The notes under the pieces: generated by a model
Database searches by the model: none
The model's input: only the letters and a program-made list of their open reading frames with translations
What the model was told of the DNA's origin: nothing
Shown here: piece by piece, positions 1 to 6,331 of the stretch
Position numbering within the stretch: the first letter of the stretch is position 1
How the letters are laid out: each line of letters opens with the position of its first letter
Position numbers and translations under genes: made by a program
Assembly: GCA_003489485.1 (NCBI GenBank)
Contig: DNMB01000125.1
Location: forward strand, 1-8,887
Direction: 5' to 3'
DNA from: Chitinophagaceae bacterium
GTDB lineage: Bacteria; Bacteroidota; Bacteroidia; Chitinophagales; Chitinophagaceae
DNA: 8,887 nucleotides

Positions 1-677
1 CGATACCACTCCGACAACCAGGCCATGTACTCGATTCCATTCTTTACCGTTGAGGCACTCAACTCTCCTTTAATCACATAGCTGGCAAAAATGTTGCCGG
101 TGGTAGAATCTTCCCAGCCGGGTACCACAATGGGCAGATTACGCTCTGCGGCCGCCACGATCCAGCTGTCTTTGGGATCGATCTCGTAGTATTGCTTCAA
201 CTCGCCCGATAAGACGGTTTTATAAAGAAACTCGTGCGGAAAGTAGCGTTCGCCCTTTGCCTCGGCATCCTTCCATTGCTTGACCAGATGCTTTTGTAAA
301 CGACGAAAGGCCTCCTCTTCGGGAATACAGGTATCCGTAACGCGGTTATAGTGATTTTCGAGCAGGTCCCACTCTTCTTGAGGAGTCAGGTCCCTGTAAT
401 TGGGAATGCGCTTATAATGAGAGTGCGCCACCAGATTCATCACGTCTTCTTCGAGATTGGCTCCGGTGCAACTGATAATATCTACTTTGCCCTGGCGGAT
501 CATCTCGGCGAGTGACACGCCCAGTTCGGCCGTACTCATGGCACCGGCCAGGGTGATCATCATCTTTCCGCCTTCGAGCAGGTGTTGCTCATAACCCTTG
601 GCAGCATCAACCAGCGCTGCGGCATTAAAGTGGCGGTAATGATGTTGTACGAACTGCGAAATGGGTCCTTTTTGCAT
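1..677 (-). CDS. deoxyhypusine synthase-like protein (probable homospermidine synthase), C-terminus beyond window
   Basis: Reading leftward from the ATG at 677 gives 225 uninterrupted residues, cut by the window edge. The product matches the deoxyhypusine synthase (DHS) fold family, Rossmann-type NAD-dependent enzymes that transfer an aminobutyl group from spermidine. Visible family blocks are GGKMMITLAGAMSTAEL (residues 36-52), SCTGANLEED (69-78, the NAD-binding region that in eukaryotic DHS reads TTAGGVEED), RYFPHEF (144-150), VVPGWEDSTTGNIFASY (184-200) and GIEYM (214-218). The catalytic-lysine segment lies outside the window, so activity cannot be judged. Bacteria lack eIF5A; bacterial DHS-like proteins are thought to make homospermidine, a major polyamine of many Chitinophagaceae, so that role is inferred. 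The bases before the ATG (ATCCTCC on the coding strand) contain no Shine-Dalgarno, as usual in Bacteroidota. Family assignment is secure; substrate is not. Confidence 0.9.
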   Translation of the reverse strand, partial: MQKGPISQFVQHHYRHFNAAALVDAAKGYEQHLLEGGKMMITLAGAMSTAELGVSLAEMIRQGKVDIISCTGANLEEDVMNLVAHSHYKRIPNYRDLTPQEEWDLLENHYNRVTDTCIPEEEAFRRLQKHLVKQWKDAEAKGERYFPHEFLYKTVLSGELKQYYEIDPKDSWIVAAAERNLPIVVPGWEDSTTGNIFASYVIKGELSASTVKNGIEYMAWLSEWY

Positions 678-733
678 GGAGGATGGTTTGAGCCGCCTTC
701 AGATCACAAAAGGGTGAGACATTGCGGGAGTAG

Positions 734-741
734 CAAAGATA
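734..741 (-). promoter_or_regulatory. -7 box of the DHS-like gene
   Basis: On the minus strand this reads TATCTTTG, a perfect match to the Bacteroidota -7 element TAnnTTTG. It lies 56 bases before the ATG at 677, predicting a leader of about 50 nt. No good -33 TTG is found at 19-20 bases upstream; the nearest candidate is a TTTC 17 bases away. Confidence 0.5.
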
Positions 742-768
742 AAGGATGAATGAAAAGAGAAATACTTG

Positions 769-776
769 CAACTTTG
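769..776 (+). promoter_or_regulatory. possible -7 box for the secreted hydrolase
   Basis: CAACTTTG matches only the TTTG half of TAnnTTTG. It ends 5 bases before the ATG at 782, so transcription from it would start at or next to that ATG and give a leaderless or nearly leaderless message. No -33 element is evident. Its position argues against the ATG at 746 as the start. Confidence 0.3.
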
Positions 777-781
777 CTTCT

Positions 782-1744
782 ATGAAAAAGTTTTTGCTGA
801 TCGTATGGCTTGGTTTGTCTCAAGCAAGTTGGGCACAACCCTCTTATTATTCAAGTCAAGAGGCAGAACTGGCAATTGCCGGAGGAACGCTCAAGGGAAC
901 CTTGTTTACTCCCCATGATGTAAATCGCCCGGCCGTTGTGCTCATCATAGCCGGATCGGGACCCACCGATCGCGATGGAAACAGCCCGCTGCTAGCCGGA
1001 AAAAATAATTCGCTGCTGCAATTGGCCGATAGTTTAGCAGCCCGTGGCATTGCGTCGCTTCGCTATGATAAAAGGGGCGTGGCCAAAAGCCAGATCAAGG
1101 GATTCAAAGAAGAACAAATGCTCTTTACCGACGGCGTAAGTGATGCCCAGGGATGGGTACAGTGGTTGCGCGAAAAAGGGTTTCGAAAGATCTACATCGC
1201 CGGACACAGCGAAGGCTCGTTGGTAGGATTGATCGCCGCACAATCAGAAAAAATAAAAGGATTTATTAGTATAGCCGGTGTAGGCCGCCCCATTGACCTG
1301 GTATTGCGAGAGCAACTGGCAGCCGGAGCCGGACCAGACTCTCTTAAGCTTCTCGCCAATCGTTATCTCGACACGCTCATGAGCGGACAGCGAATCGCCA
1401 AACCAAACCCTTTGTTATTCTCCTTATTCAGACCTTCGGTGCAGCCCTATATGATCTCGTGGCTTCGCTACGATCCGCAACAACTGATACGATCGCTTGC
1501 ATTACCCGTACTCATTATGCAAGGCACCAATGACATGCAGGTAAAAGAGACGGATGCGGAGCTTTTGGCCCGCGCCAAACCCGATGCCAAACTCGTTATT
1601 ATCGAAAATATGAATCACGTGTTAAAAGAGGTAAAAAGTAGCGCGAGAGCATACAATATGGCCAGCTATTCCAATCCCGGGTTACCGGTCATGCCCCAGC
1701 TGGTAAACGCCATCGATCAGTTTGTGAAGGGCAAATTGAACTAA
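782..1744 (+). CDS. secreted alpha/beta-hydrolase (serine hydrolase)
   Basis: A 320-residue alpha/beta-hydrolase with an N-terminal signal peptide (MKKFLLIVWLGLSQASWA, predicted cut before Q19), so it is probably periplasmic. The triad is visible: nucleophile Ser143 in GHSEG, Asp251 in GTND and His279 in MNHV. The loop IAGSGPTDRDGN supplies the oxyanion-hole region, and RYDKRG is the block usual in this secreted family, which is related to serine aminopeptidase/esterase-type hydrolases. Substrate cannot be told from sequence. An in-frame ATG exists 12 codons earlier at 746, but those residues are polar (MNEKRNTCNFAS) and would bury the signal peptide, so 782 is preferred. It is the first of three same-strand genes; the next begins 31 bases after its stop. 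Confidence 0.87.
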   Translation: MKKFLLIVWLGLSQASWAQPSYYSSQEAELAIAGGTLKGTLFTPHDVNRPAVVLIIAGSGPTDRDGNSPLLAGKNNSLLQLADSLAARGIASLRYDKRGVAKSQIKGFKEEQMLFTDGVSDAQGWVQWLREKGFRKIYIAGHSEGSLVGLIAAQSEKIKGFISIAGVGRPIDLVLREQLAAGAGPDSLKLLANRYLDTLMSGQRIAKPNPLLFSLFRPSVQPYMISWLRYDPQQLIRSLALPVLIMQGTNDMQVKETDAELLARAKPDAKLVIIENMNHVLKEVKSSARAYNMASYSNPGLPVMPQLVNAIDQFVKGKLN

Positions 1745-1749
1745 ATTTG
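1721..1749 (+). promoter_or_regulatory. possible internal promoter before the DUF2911 gene
   Basis: TTTG (1721-1724), a 17-base spacer and TAAATTTG (1742-1749) fit the Bacteroidota -33/-7 pattern, though the spacer is 2 bases shorter than in the other promoters of this window. The -7 box overlaps the hydrolase stop codon. It could give the lipoprotein gene its own leader of roughly 20 nt. AT-rich gene ends make chance matches likely. Confidence 0.3.
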
Positions 1750-1775
1750 AAAAGTATTAATCTATCCTCTTATAC

Positions 1776-2399
1776 ATGATTAGATTTTTTTCTGTCATCG
1801 CACTGCTACTGGTTCTTTTTTCTTGCCGGCAACAACAAAGATCATCTGGCCCTGCCGTTACGCTCCCTCCAATAACAAGCGGTCATGCCAGCCCCGCCAT
1901 CAACCCCTATGCTACCGTTGATATCTCTCCCATGGATATGAGCTATTGGCCGCTCGATTATCCAAAACGCAGACTGACCGGCGAGCTGACCACTCCGCCA
2001 CTTGCGAGAGTTATCTATAGCCGTCCGCACCTGCAAGGCCGTACGCTTTTTACCGATATACTGCAATACGAGCAACTCTGGCGACTGGGAGCGAACGAAG
2101 CCACCGAATTGCAACTATTCAATGATGCACTGATAGAGAACCAGCCGGTAAAGGCCGGTCGCTATACGATGTATTGTATTCCACATCGCGACACCTGGAC
2201 CTTTATCCTTAACAGTACCACAGATATTTGGGGCGTACAACAAGAGCACAGTACCGATATGCTACGATTCGAAGTGCCCGTTATCAATACAGGCATGGCC
2301 CTTGAGTATTTTACGATGGTCTTTAAAGAAAAAGAAGATAAGGCAGAACTGGTCGTGGCTTGGGAAAATCTGGAAGCAAGAGTTCAATTTAAATTTTGA
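1776..2399 (+). CDS. DUF2911 domain lipoprotein
   Basis: A 207-residue protein with a lipoprotein signal: hydrophobic residues 4-16 followed by lipobox LFSC, making Cys17 the lipidated residue. After it comes RQQQRSSG, with no acidic surface-export motif, so a periplasm-facing membrane anchor is more likely than surface display. From about residue 50 it matches DUF2911: YSRP (81-84), GRTLF, LWRLGANEAT (101-110), AGRYTMYCIP (127-136), and TWTFILN (140-146) followed by WG. DUF2911 proteins are common in Bacteroidota and have no established function. The domain here carries the PMDMSYWPLDYPK-type lead-in (52-64) in place of the plainer ISPRA-like start. The stop at 2397-2399 lies 11 bases before the next gene, suggesting one operon. 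Confidence 0.88.
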   Translation: MIRFFSVIALLLVLFSCRQQQRSSGPAVTLPPITSGHASPAINPYATVDISPMDMSYWPLDYPKRRLTGELTTPPLARVIYSRPHLQGRTLFTDILQYEQLWRLGANEATELQLFNDALIENQPVKAGRYTMYCIPHRDTWTFILNSTTDIWGVQQEHSTDMLRFEVPVINTGMALEYFTMVFKEKEDKAELVVAWENLEARVQFKF

Positions 2400-2410
2400 A
2401 ACAAAAACTT

Positions 2411-3574
2411 ATGGCAGCGCAAGAAGAAAAAAAATGGGGCGATAACACGGTATTTGTACATGCAGGGGCTCACCCCGATCCCTCCACAGGAGCGATCATG
2501 ACCCCGATCTACCAAACTTCTACCTATGTGCAAGAAGCGCCCGGCGTCAATAAGGGATTCGAATATGCGCGCAGTCAAAATCCCACACGAAAAGCCCTTG
2601 AAGAAGCGATTGCGATGCTCGAGCAGGGCAAACACGGATTGGTATTCAGTAGTGGCGTAGCGGCTACCGATGCGGTCATCAAATTACTCAGCGCTGGCGA
2701 CGAAGTGATCTGTGGCAACGATATGTACGGAGGCACCTACCGGCTATTCACCAAGATCTTCTCGCGCTTGGGGATTGTATTTCATCAGGTCAACACCACA
2801 CAGCTCGATGAAGTAAAAAAAGCCATCAACGAAAAAACAAAACTCATCTGGATCGAGACCCCCACGAATCCGTTGATGAACGTGTCGGACATTTCGGCCA
2901 TTGCCGCACTGGCCAAAGAAAAGGGATTACTGCTGGCGGTCGATAACACGTTCGCCTCTCCGGCCTTGCAGCAACCCCTTACCCTGGGCGCTGATATTGT
3001 AATGCATTCTGCCACAAAATATCTGGGAGGTCACAGCGATGTAATTCAGGGAGCGCTCGCCGTTAACAGCGATGCGCTGCGCGAACAACTTTTTTTTATT
3101 CAAAAAAGCAGCGGAGCCGTACCGGGCCCAATGGATTGTTTTCTGGTGTTGCGTGGCATTAAAACCTTAGGACTACGAATGAAGGCCCACTGCGAAAATG
3201 GTGCTGCCATTGCACAGTGGCTGGCAAACCATCCCAAGATCGAGAAAGTGTACTGGCCCGGTTTCGATACGCACCCCGGACATGCCATTGCAAAAAAACA
3301 AATGAAAGGTTTCGGTGGTATGATCTCGTTCGAACTAAAGGATAACGACCCGATAGCAACAAAAAAAGTTTTGTCGGGCACCCGCCTTTTTTCGTTGGCA
3401 GAAAGTCTGGGAGGCGTAGAATCGCTCATCAATCATCCCGCCACCATGACGCATGCCTCGATTCCGCGCGAAGAGCGACTTCGCAATGGACTTTCCGATA
3501 AACTGATCCGACTGAGCGTAGGAATCGAAGATGCTACCGATCTGATAGAGGACCTGGCCCGCGCCATTGGCTAA
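2411..3574 (+). CDS. cystathionine gamma-synthase/gamma-lyase family PLP enzyme
   Basis: A 387-residue cytosolic enzyme of the Cys/Met-metabolism PLP family (metB/mccB/metC type, fold type I). The PLP Schiff-base lysine is Lys203 in SATKYLGGHSD. Other cofactor residues are Tyr52 and Arg54 in EYARSQNPTR, Tyr106 in DMYGGTYR and Asp178 in VDNTF. SSGVAA and ETPTNP are further family blocks. Glu51 and Glu337 (in AESLGGVES) occupy the positions of human gamma-lyase Glu59 and Glu339, which favours gamma-synthase or gamma-lyase over beta-lyase. Which of the two reactions it catalyses, cystathionine synthesis from an O-acyl-homoserine or cystathionine cleavage, cannot be settled here. The start at 2411 is used because upstream in-frame codons overlap the previous stop and begin with TTG. 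Long runs A8 (2427-2434), T8 (3090-3097) and A7 (3361-3367) occur inside the frame. Confidence 0.92.
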   Translation: MAAQEEKKWGDNTVFVHAGAHPDPSTGAIMTPIYQTSTYVQEAPGVNKGFEYARSQNPTRKALEEAIAMLEQGKHGLVFSSGVAATDAVIKLLSAGDEVICGNDMYGGTYRLFTKIFSRLGIVFHQVNTTQLDEVKKAINEKTKLIWIETPTNPLMNVSDISAIAALAKEKGLLLAVDNTFASPALQQPLTLGADIVMHSATKYLGGHSDVIQGALAVNSDALREQLFFIQKSSGAVPGPMDCFLVLRGIKTLGLRMKAHCENGAAIAQWLANHPKIEKVYWPGFDTHPGHAIAKKQMKGFGGMISFELKDNDPIATKKVLSGTRLFSLAESLGGVESLINHPATMTHASIPREERLRNGLSDKLIRLSVGIEDATDLIEDLARAIG

Positions 3575-4239
3575 GAGCGCTTCTCGAAGACCAGACTCTT
3601 GACCTTTTCTTTGTCTTCTTTTTCGTTTTTAAGATCGAACATGGTACCAAATACCAGATCCCATAATGTGGAGCTGACCCCGAAGCCATGATGTTCGTTC
3701 TTGTAATGATGCAGGTGATGGTTGCGCCACAAGGGCTTCATCCACTTGAACGGAGGATTCCAGGCATGGATCGCATAATGCATGGAGGCATAAAGAAGAT
3801 AGCCCAGTAAGAATCCGGGAAAGAACAACAATGCGTAAGACCCCATTATCAAATAGTAAGTGCCGAAGATAACGGTAGAGATCAGAATGCTTGGAACCGG
3901 GGGCATAAAGAGTCGTTGCCTGTCGCGCGGATAATGATGATGATTGCCATGCATGGTATAGACCACTTTGGTCGCAAAGGGGGTCTTGGGTACCCAATGA
4001 AAAATGAACCGATGTGCGAGATATTCAAAAAAGCTCCAGAAGAAAATACCCAGTAAAAAATAAAGTGCCATGGAGGCCGCATCAAAACCAAAACGTACAT
4101 GCGCCAAATAAGGAAGATAGACCAGGACAGGGAGGTACATTCCCCAGATGACCAGTGGATGTGCTTTGGTGAGCATTTCGAGAAAATCACTTTTAAAGAG
4201 ACGGGCCTGTCCTTTATTGTGTATTTTTTCAAATTCCAT
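3571..4239 (-). CDS. fatty-acid 2-hydroxylase-like membrane enzyme (sterol desaturase superfamily)
   Basis: A 222-residue integral-membrane di-iron protein of the fatty acid hydroxylase superfamily (PF04116). Hydrophobic segments lie at about 26-46, 54-75 and 114-152. The histidine boxes are complete: HRFIFH (76-81), MHGNHHHYPRDRQRL (96-110), MHYAIH (153-158) and NHHLHHYKNEHHGFG (173-187). EYLAHRFIFH, RLFMPPVP, GYLLYASMHY and GFGVSSTLWD follow the order and wording of eukaryotic fatty-acid 2-hydroxylase (FA2H/Scs7), but the cytochrome b5 domain is absent. The likely role is 2-hydroxylation of acyl chains, perhaps of sphingolipids or sulfonolipids made by this phylum; electron donor unknown. 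Carotenoid hydroxylase is a less likely alternative. The stop overlaps the end of the converging PLP-enzyme gene by 4 bases. No other in-frame ATG precedes 4239 before a stop. Confidence 0.85.
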   Translation of the reverse strand: MEFEKIHNKGQARLFKSDFLEMLTKAHPLVIWGMYLPVLVYLPYLAHVRFGFDAASMALYFLLGIFFWSFFEYLAHRFIFHWVPKTPFATKVVYTMHGNHHHYPRDRQRLFMPPVPSILISTVIFGTYYLIMGSYALLFFPGFLLGYLLYASMHYAIHAWNPPFKWMKPLWRNHHLHHYKNEHHGFGVSSTLWDLVFGTMFDLKNEKEDKEKVKSLVFEKRS

Positions 4240-4243
4240 GGTG

Positions 4244-4251
4244 CAAAGATA
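4244..4251 (-). promoter_or_regulatory. -7 box of the hydroxylase gene
   Basis: The minus strand reads TATCTTTG, a perfect TAnnTTTG match, ending only 4 bases before the ATG at 4239. A transcript from this element would begin at or within a base or two of the start codon, i.e. be leaderless. No convincing -33 TTG was found at the usual spacing. Confidence 0.5.
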
Positions 4252-4309
4252 ATGTGCATACAGAAAATTTTTAGATGATCTTGGTCATAACAACTTCTTA
4301 AAATCGCAT

Positions 4310-4317
4310 TAACCTTG
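4310..4317 (+). promoter_or_regulatory. possible -7 box for the FAH-family/flavin reductase operon
   Basis: TAACCTTG differs from TAnnTTTG by one base and ends 29 bases before the ATG at 4347. A second weaker candidate, TACCTTAG, lies at 4319-4326. Neither has a clear TTG at about 19 bases upstream. Some promoter must lie in this divergent gap; these are the best candidates. Confidence 0.3.
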
Positions 4318-4346
4318 CTACCTTAGCAGCTGCGAAAACCCGGCCT

Positions 4347-5363
4347 ATGAAACTGCTCAGTTACCAGCGAGACGAAAGAGAACAATTAGGAGTGCTCATC
4401 GACGGGTTCGTTTACGACATGGAGGTGCTTCATCCCGAACTGCCGAGCAGTATGAACCTTTTTTTGAATTACTGGGATGACTTTTTTCCCATGGCCCGGG
4501 CCGCTGAAAAACTAGTGCAGGAAGGCGGGCATTTTACCAAACATGGTACCCCGCTGGCACAAGTGAGCTTGCTGGCGCCGGTTCCCTACCCCTCTTCTTG
4601 CCGCGATGGATATGCGTTTCGCCAGCACGTGGCCGCTGCCCGACGAAACAGAAAAGTAGAGATGATCCCGCAGTTCGATGAGTATCCCATTTTTTATTTT
4701 ACCAATCACCATAGCATACAAGGGCCGGGGCCGATTCGCTGTATGCCCGATCATTTCGAAAAACTGGATTTTGAGCTCGAGGCGGCCATCGTGATCGGCA
4801 GACCCGGTCGCAACATACGGGCCGCTGAGGCCGATCAGCATATAGCAGGTCTCATGATCATGAACGACATGAGCGCCAGGACCCTTCAGATGGAAGAGAT
4901 GTTGTTGAATCTGGGCCCTGCCAAAGGAAAAGATTTCTCTACCGTCATTGGCCCCTGGCTCGTTACTCTCGATGAGCTGGAGCCGTTCGAAATAGCTGCC
5001 AAAACCGGACATACCGGTAAAAACTGGAATTTGGAAATGCGTTGCAGTGTCAACGGGCAACTTGTAAGCCAAGGCAATCTCGGCGATATGGACTGGACCT
5101 TTGCCGAGATCATTGAACGAGCTTCGTACGGGGTCGATCTGTATCCGGGTGATGTGATCGGCAGCGGGACCGTCGGAACCGGTTGCTTTTTAGAGTTGAA
5201 CGGAACCGGCAAATTACAGGACCCCGCCTACCAAGAGCAGTGGCTGCAACCCGGCGATAGCGTCGAGATGACCATTGATGCACTGGGCACGCTATCGAAC
5301 CAGATCGTCAAAGAAGAAACCGACTGGAGCATTTTGCGTCAGAAAAAAAACCAGCCTCGCTAA
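4347..5363 (+). CDS. fumarylacetoacetate hydrolase family protein
   Basis: A 338-residue cytosolic protein of the FAH superfamily, metal-dependent enzymes that cleave C-C bonds in or isomerise/decarboxylate beta-diketo acids. The metal ligands are visible as Glu143 and Glu145 in DFELEAAIVIG and Asp174 in MNDMSAR. GKDFSTVIGPWLVT, YPGDVIGSGTVGTGC and LQPGDSVEMTIDALG are the expected core strands of the C-terminal domain; residues 1 to about 90 form an N-terminal domain as in true fumarylacetoacetases. The YAFRQHV and IFYFTNHHSIQGPG blocks are familiar from Chitinophagaceae proteins encoded near homogentisate/tyrosine degradation genes, so fumarylacetoacetate or a related ring-cleavage product is a plausible substrate; that is inference. 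The next gene starts one base after its stop, implying co-translation. An A8 run (5343-5350) sits just before the stop. Confidence 0.88.
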   Translation: MKLLSYQRDEREQLGVLIDGFVYDMEVLHPELPSSMNLFLNYWDDFFPMARAAEKLVQEGGHFTKHGTPLAQVSLLAPVPYPSSCRDGYAFRQHVAAARRNRKVEMIPQFDEYPIFYFTNHHSIQGPGPIRCMPDHFEKLDFELEAAIVIGRPGRNIRAAEADQHIAGLMIMNDMSARTLQMEEMLLNLGPAKGKDFSTVIGPWLVTLDELEPFEIAAKTGHTGKNWNLEMRCSVNGQLVSQGNLGDMDWTFAEIIERASYGVDLYPGDVIGSGTVGTGCFLELNGTGKLQDPAYQEQWLQPGDSVEMTIDALGTLSNQIVKEETDWSILRQKKNQPR

Positions 5364-5364
5364 T

Positions 5365-6243
5365 ATGCAATTCGATCTGTCACTTTTACCCGCAGTAGAA
5401 AAGCAATATTATCTGCAGCAGATCGTCGCGCCTCGTCCTATTTGTTTTGCCTCTACCATCGATTTGGACGGCCATGTTAATTTGAGTCCCTTTAGTTTCT
5501 TCAATGTATTCTCTGCACAACCTCCTATCGTCATTTTTTCTCCTGCGCGCAGAGTGCGAGACAATACGACCAAGCATACACTTGAAAATGTACAACAGGT
5601 CCCGGAAGTAGTGATCCATATGGTAACAGAAGATATGGTACAACAACAATCGCTGGCCAGTTGTGAATTTCCCAGAGAGGTCAATGAGTTTGAGAAGGCA
5701 GGCTTTACGCAAGAGCCCGCCACCAGAGTACGACCTCCGATGATCAAAGAGTGCAAGATCAAAATGGAATGCCGTGTGCAAGAGATCAAACCGCTGGGCA
5801 ACGAAGGAGGCGCAGGCAATCTGGTCATTTGCGAGGTACTGGTGATTCACATCGACGACAGCTTACTGGATCACGATAAAAAGATGGACCCTCGTCGGTT
5901 GCCCTTGGTAGCCCGATTGGGAGGAGATTGGTATGCGGTGGTCAATGAGCAAAGTCTCTTTCAGGTAGCCAAGCCCAATACGCAACTAGGTATGGGAATC
6001 GATGCGTTGCCTGTTTCCATTCGCAACAGCCGGATCTTTTCAGGTAATGACCTCGGACAGTTAGCGAACTGCACCCGCATTCCCGATGTAGACCCAGGGT
6101 ATGATGATGCCCATTTAAAGCAGATCATTCAGTACTTCTCCATCAACCCCGAAGAGATGGAAAAAGAGCTTCACCGATATGCCAAAGAGCGGCTTCAAAA
6201 CGGGGATGTACAGGGAGCCTGGCAGATCTTGCTGGCGGGGTAG
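5365..6243 (+). CDS. flavin reductase family protein (FMN-binding split barrel)
   Basis: A 292-residue protein of the flavin reductase-like family (PF01613). The split-barrel FMN-binding core runs from about residue 10 to 200. Diagnostic blocks are VAPRPICFAST (21-31), NLSPFSFFNVFSAQPPIVIFSP (within 39-60), and the later EFPREVNEFEKAGFT segment. The remaining 90 or so residues form a helical C-terminal extension that I do not recognise. Such proteins either supply reduced flavin to a monooxygenase or act as flavoenzymes themselves; no partner monooxygenase is in the window. The frame stays open upstream to 5275, but the ATG at 5365 is chosen because the fold begins there and the sequence TAATATG couples it to the preceding hydrolase stop. 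It shares that operon and probably its aromatic-degradation role. Confidence 0.87.
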   Translation: MQFDLSLLPAVEKQYYLQQIVAPRPICFASTIDLDGHVNLSPFSFFNVFSAQPPIVIFSPARRVRDNTTKHTLENVQQVPEVVIHMVTEDMVQQQSLASCEFPREVNEFEKAGFTQEPATRVRPPMIKECKIKMECRVQEIKPLGNEGGAGNLVICEVLVIHIDDSLLDHDKKMDPRRLPLVARLGGDWYAVVNEQSLFQVAKPNTQLGMGIDALPVSIRNSRIFSGNDLGQLANCTRIPDVDPGYDDAHLKQIIQYFSINPEEMEKELHRYAKERLQNGDVQGAWQILLAG

Positions 6244-6258
6244 CGAAAAACGATTCGT

Positions 6259-6292
6259 ATAATCTAGACTAAGTCTCTGATTTACAGATTAT
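6259..6292. repeat. inverted repeat after the flavin reductase gene
   Basis: ATAATCT (6259-6265) and AGATTAT (6286-6292) are exact 7-base inverted copies. Within the loop, AGACT/AGTCT (6266-6276) and TCTG/CAGA (6276-6288) are smaller competing pairings. There is no following T-run, so it does not look like a standard terminator; it may be a weak transcript end or a protein-binding site. Confidence 0.4.
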
Positions 6293-6331
6293 TAGATCGA
6301 AAATAGATTTCGCCCAATCGATTGCAGATTA
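6285..6331 (+). repeat. phased AGATT repeats upstream of the barrel-protein promoter
   Basis: AGATT occurs at 6286-6290, 6305-6309 and 6326-6330, spaced 19 and 21 bases, about two helical turns. The outer two are extended to CAGATTA (6285-6291 and 6325-6331). All lie on one face just upstream of, or inside, the promoter at 6322-6351, so they could be binding sites for a regulator. No regulator gene is in the window, and chance occurrence in AT-rich DNA is possible. Confidence 0.35.

Noticed and set aside
2396..2410. TTG start for the PLP enzyme
   Set aside because: It overlaps the stop of the lipoprotein gene and adds only five residues. The ATG at 2411 fits the family length.
3090..3109. 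T8 followed by A6 as a terminator inside the PLP-enzyme gene
   Set aside because: There is no GC stem, and the reading frame continues with conserved residues.
4512..5072. Long antisense open frame opposite the FAH-family gene
   Set aside because: It is a codon-pattern shadow of a strongly conserved gene, with no recognisable domain or promoter. The same holds for antisense frames at 5386-5850, 7277-7696, 3629-3997 and 3882-4259.
5275..5364. Upstream extension of the flavin reductase frame
   Set aside because: The 30 extra residues are basic and lie within the hydrolase gene. The conserved fold and the coupled ATG are at 5365.
6285..6331. AGATT repeats as a CRISPR-like array
   Set aside because: The repeat is only 5-7 bases, there are three copies, and no cas-like gene is present.
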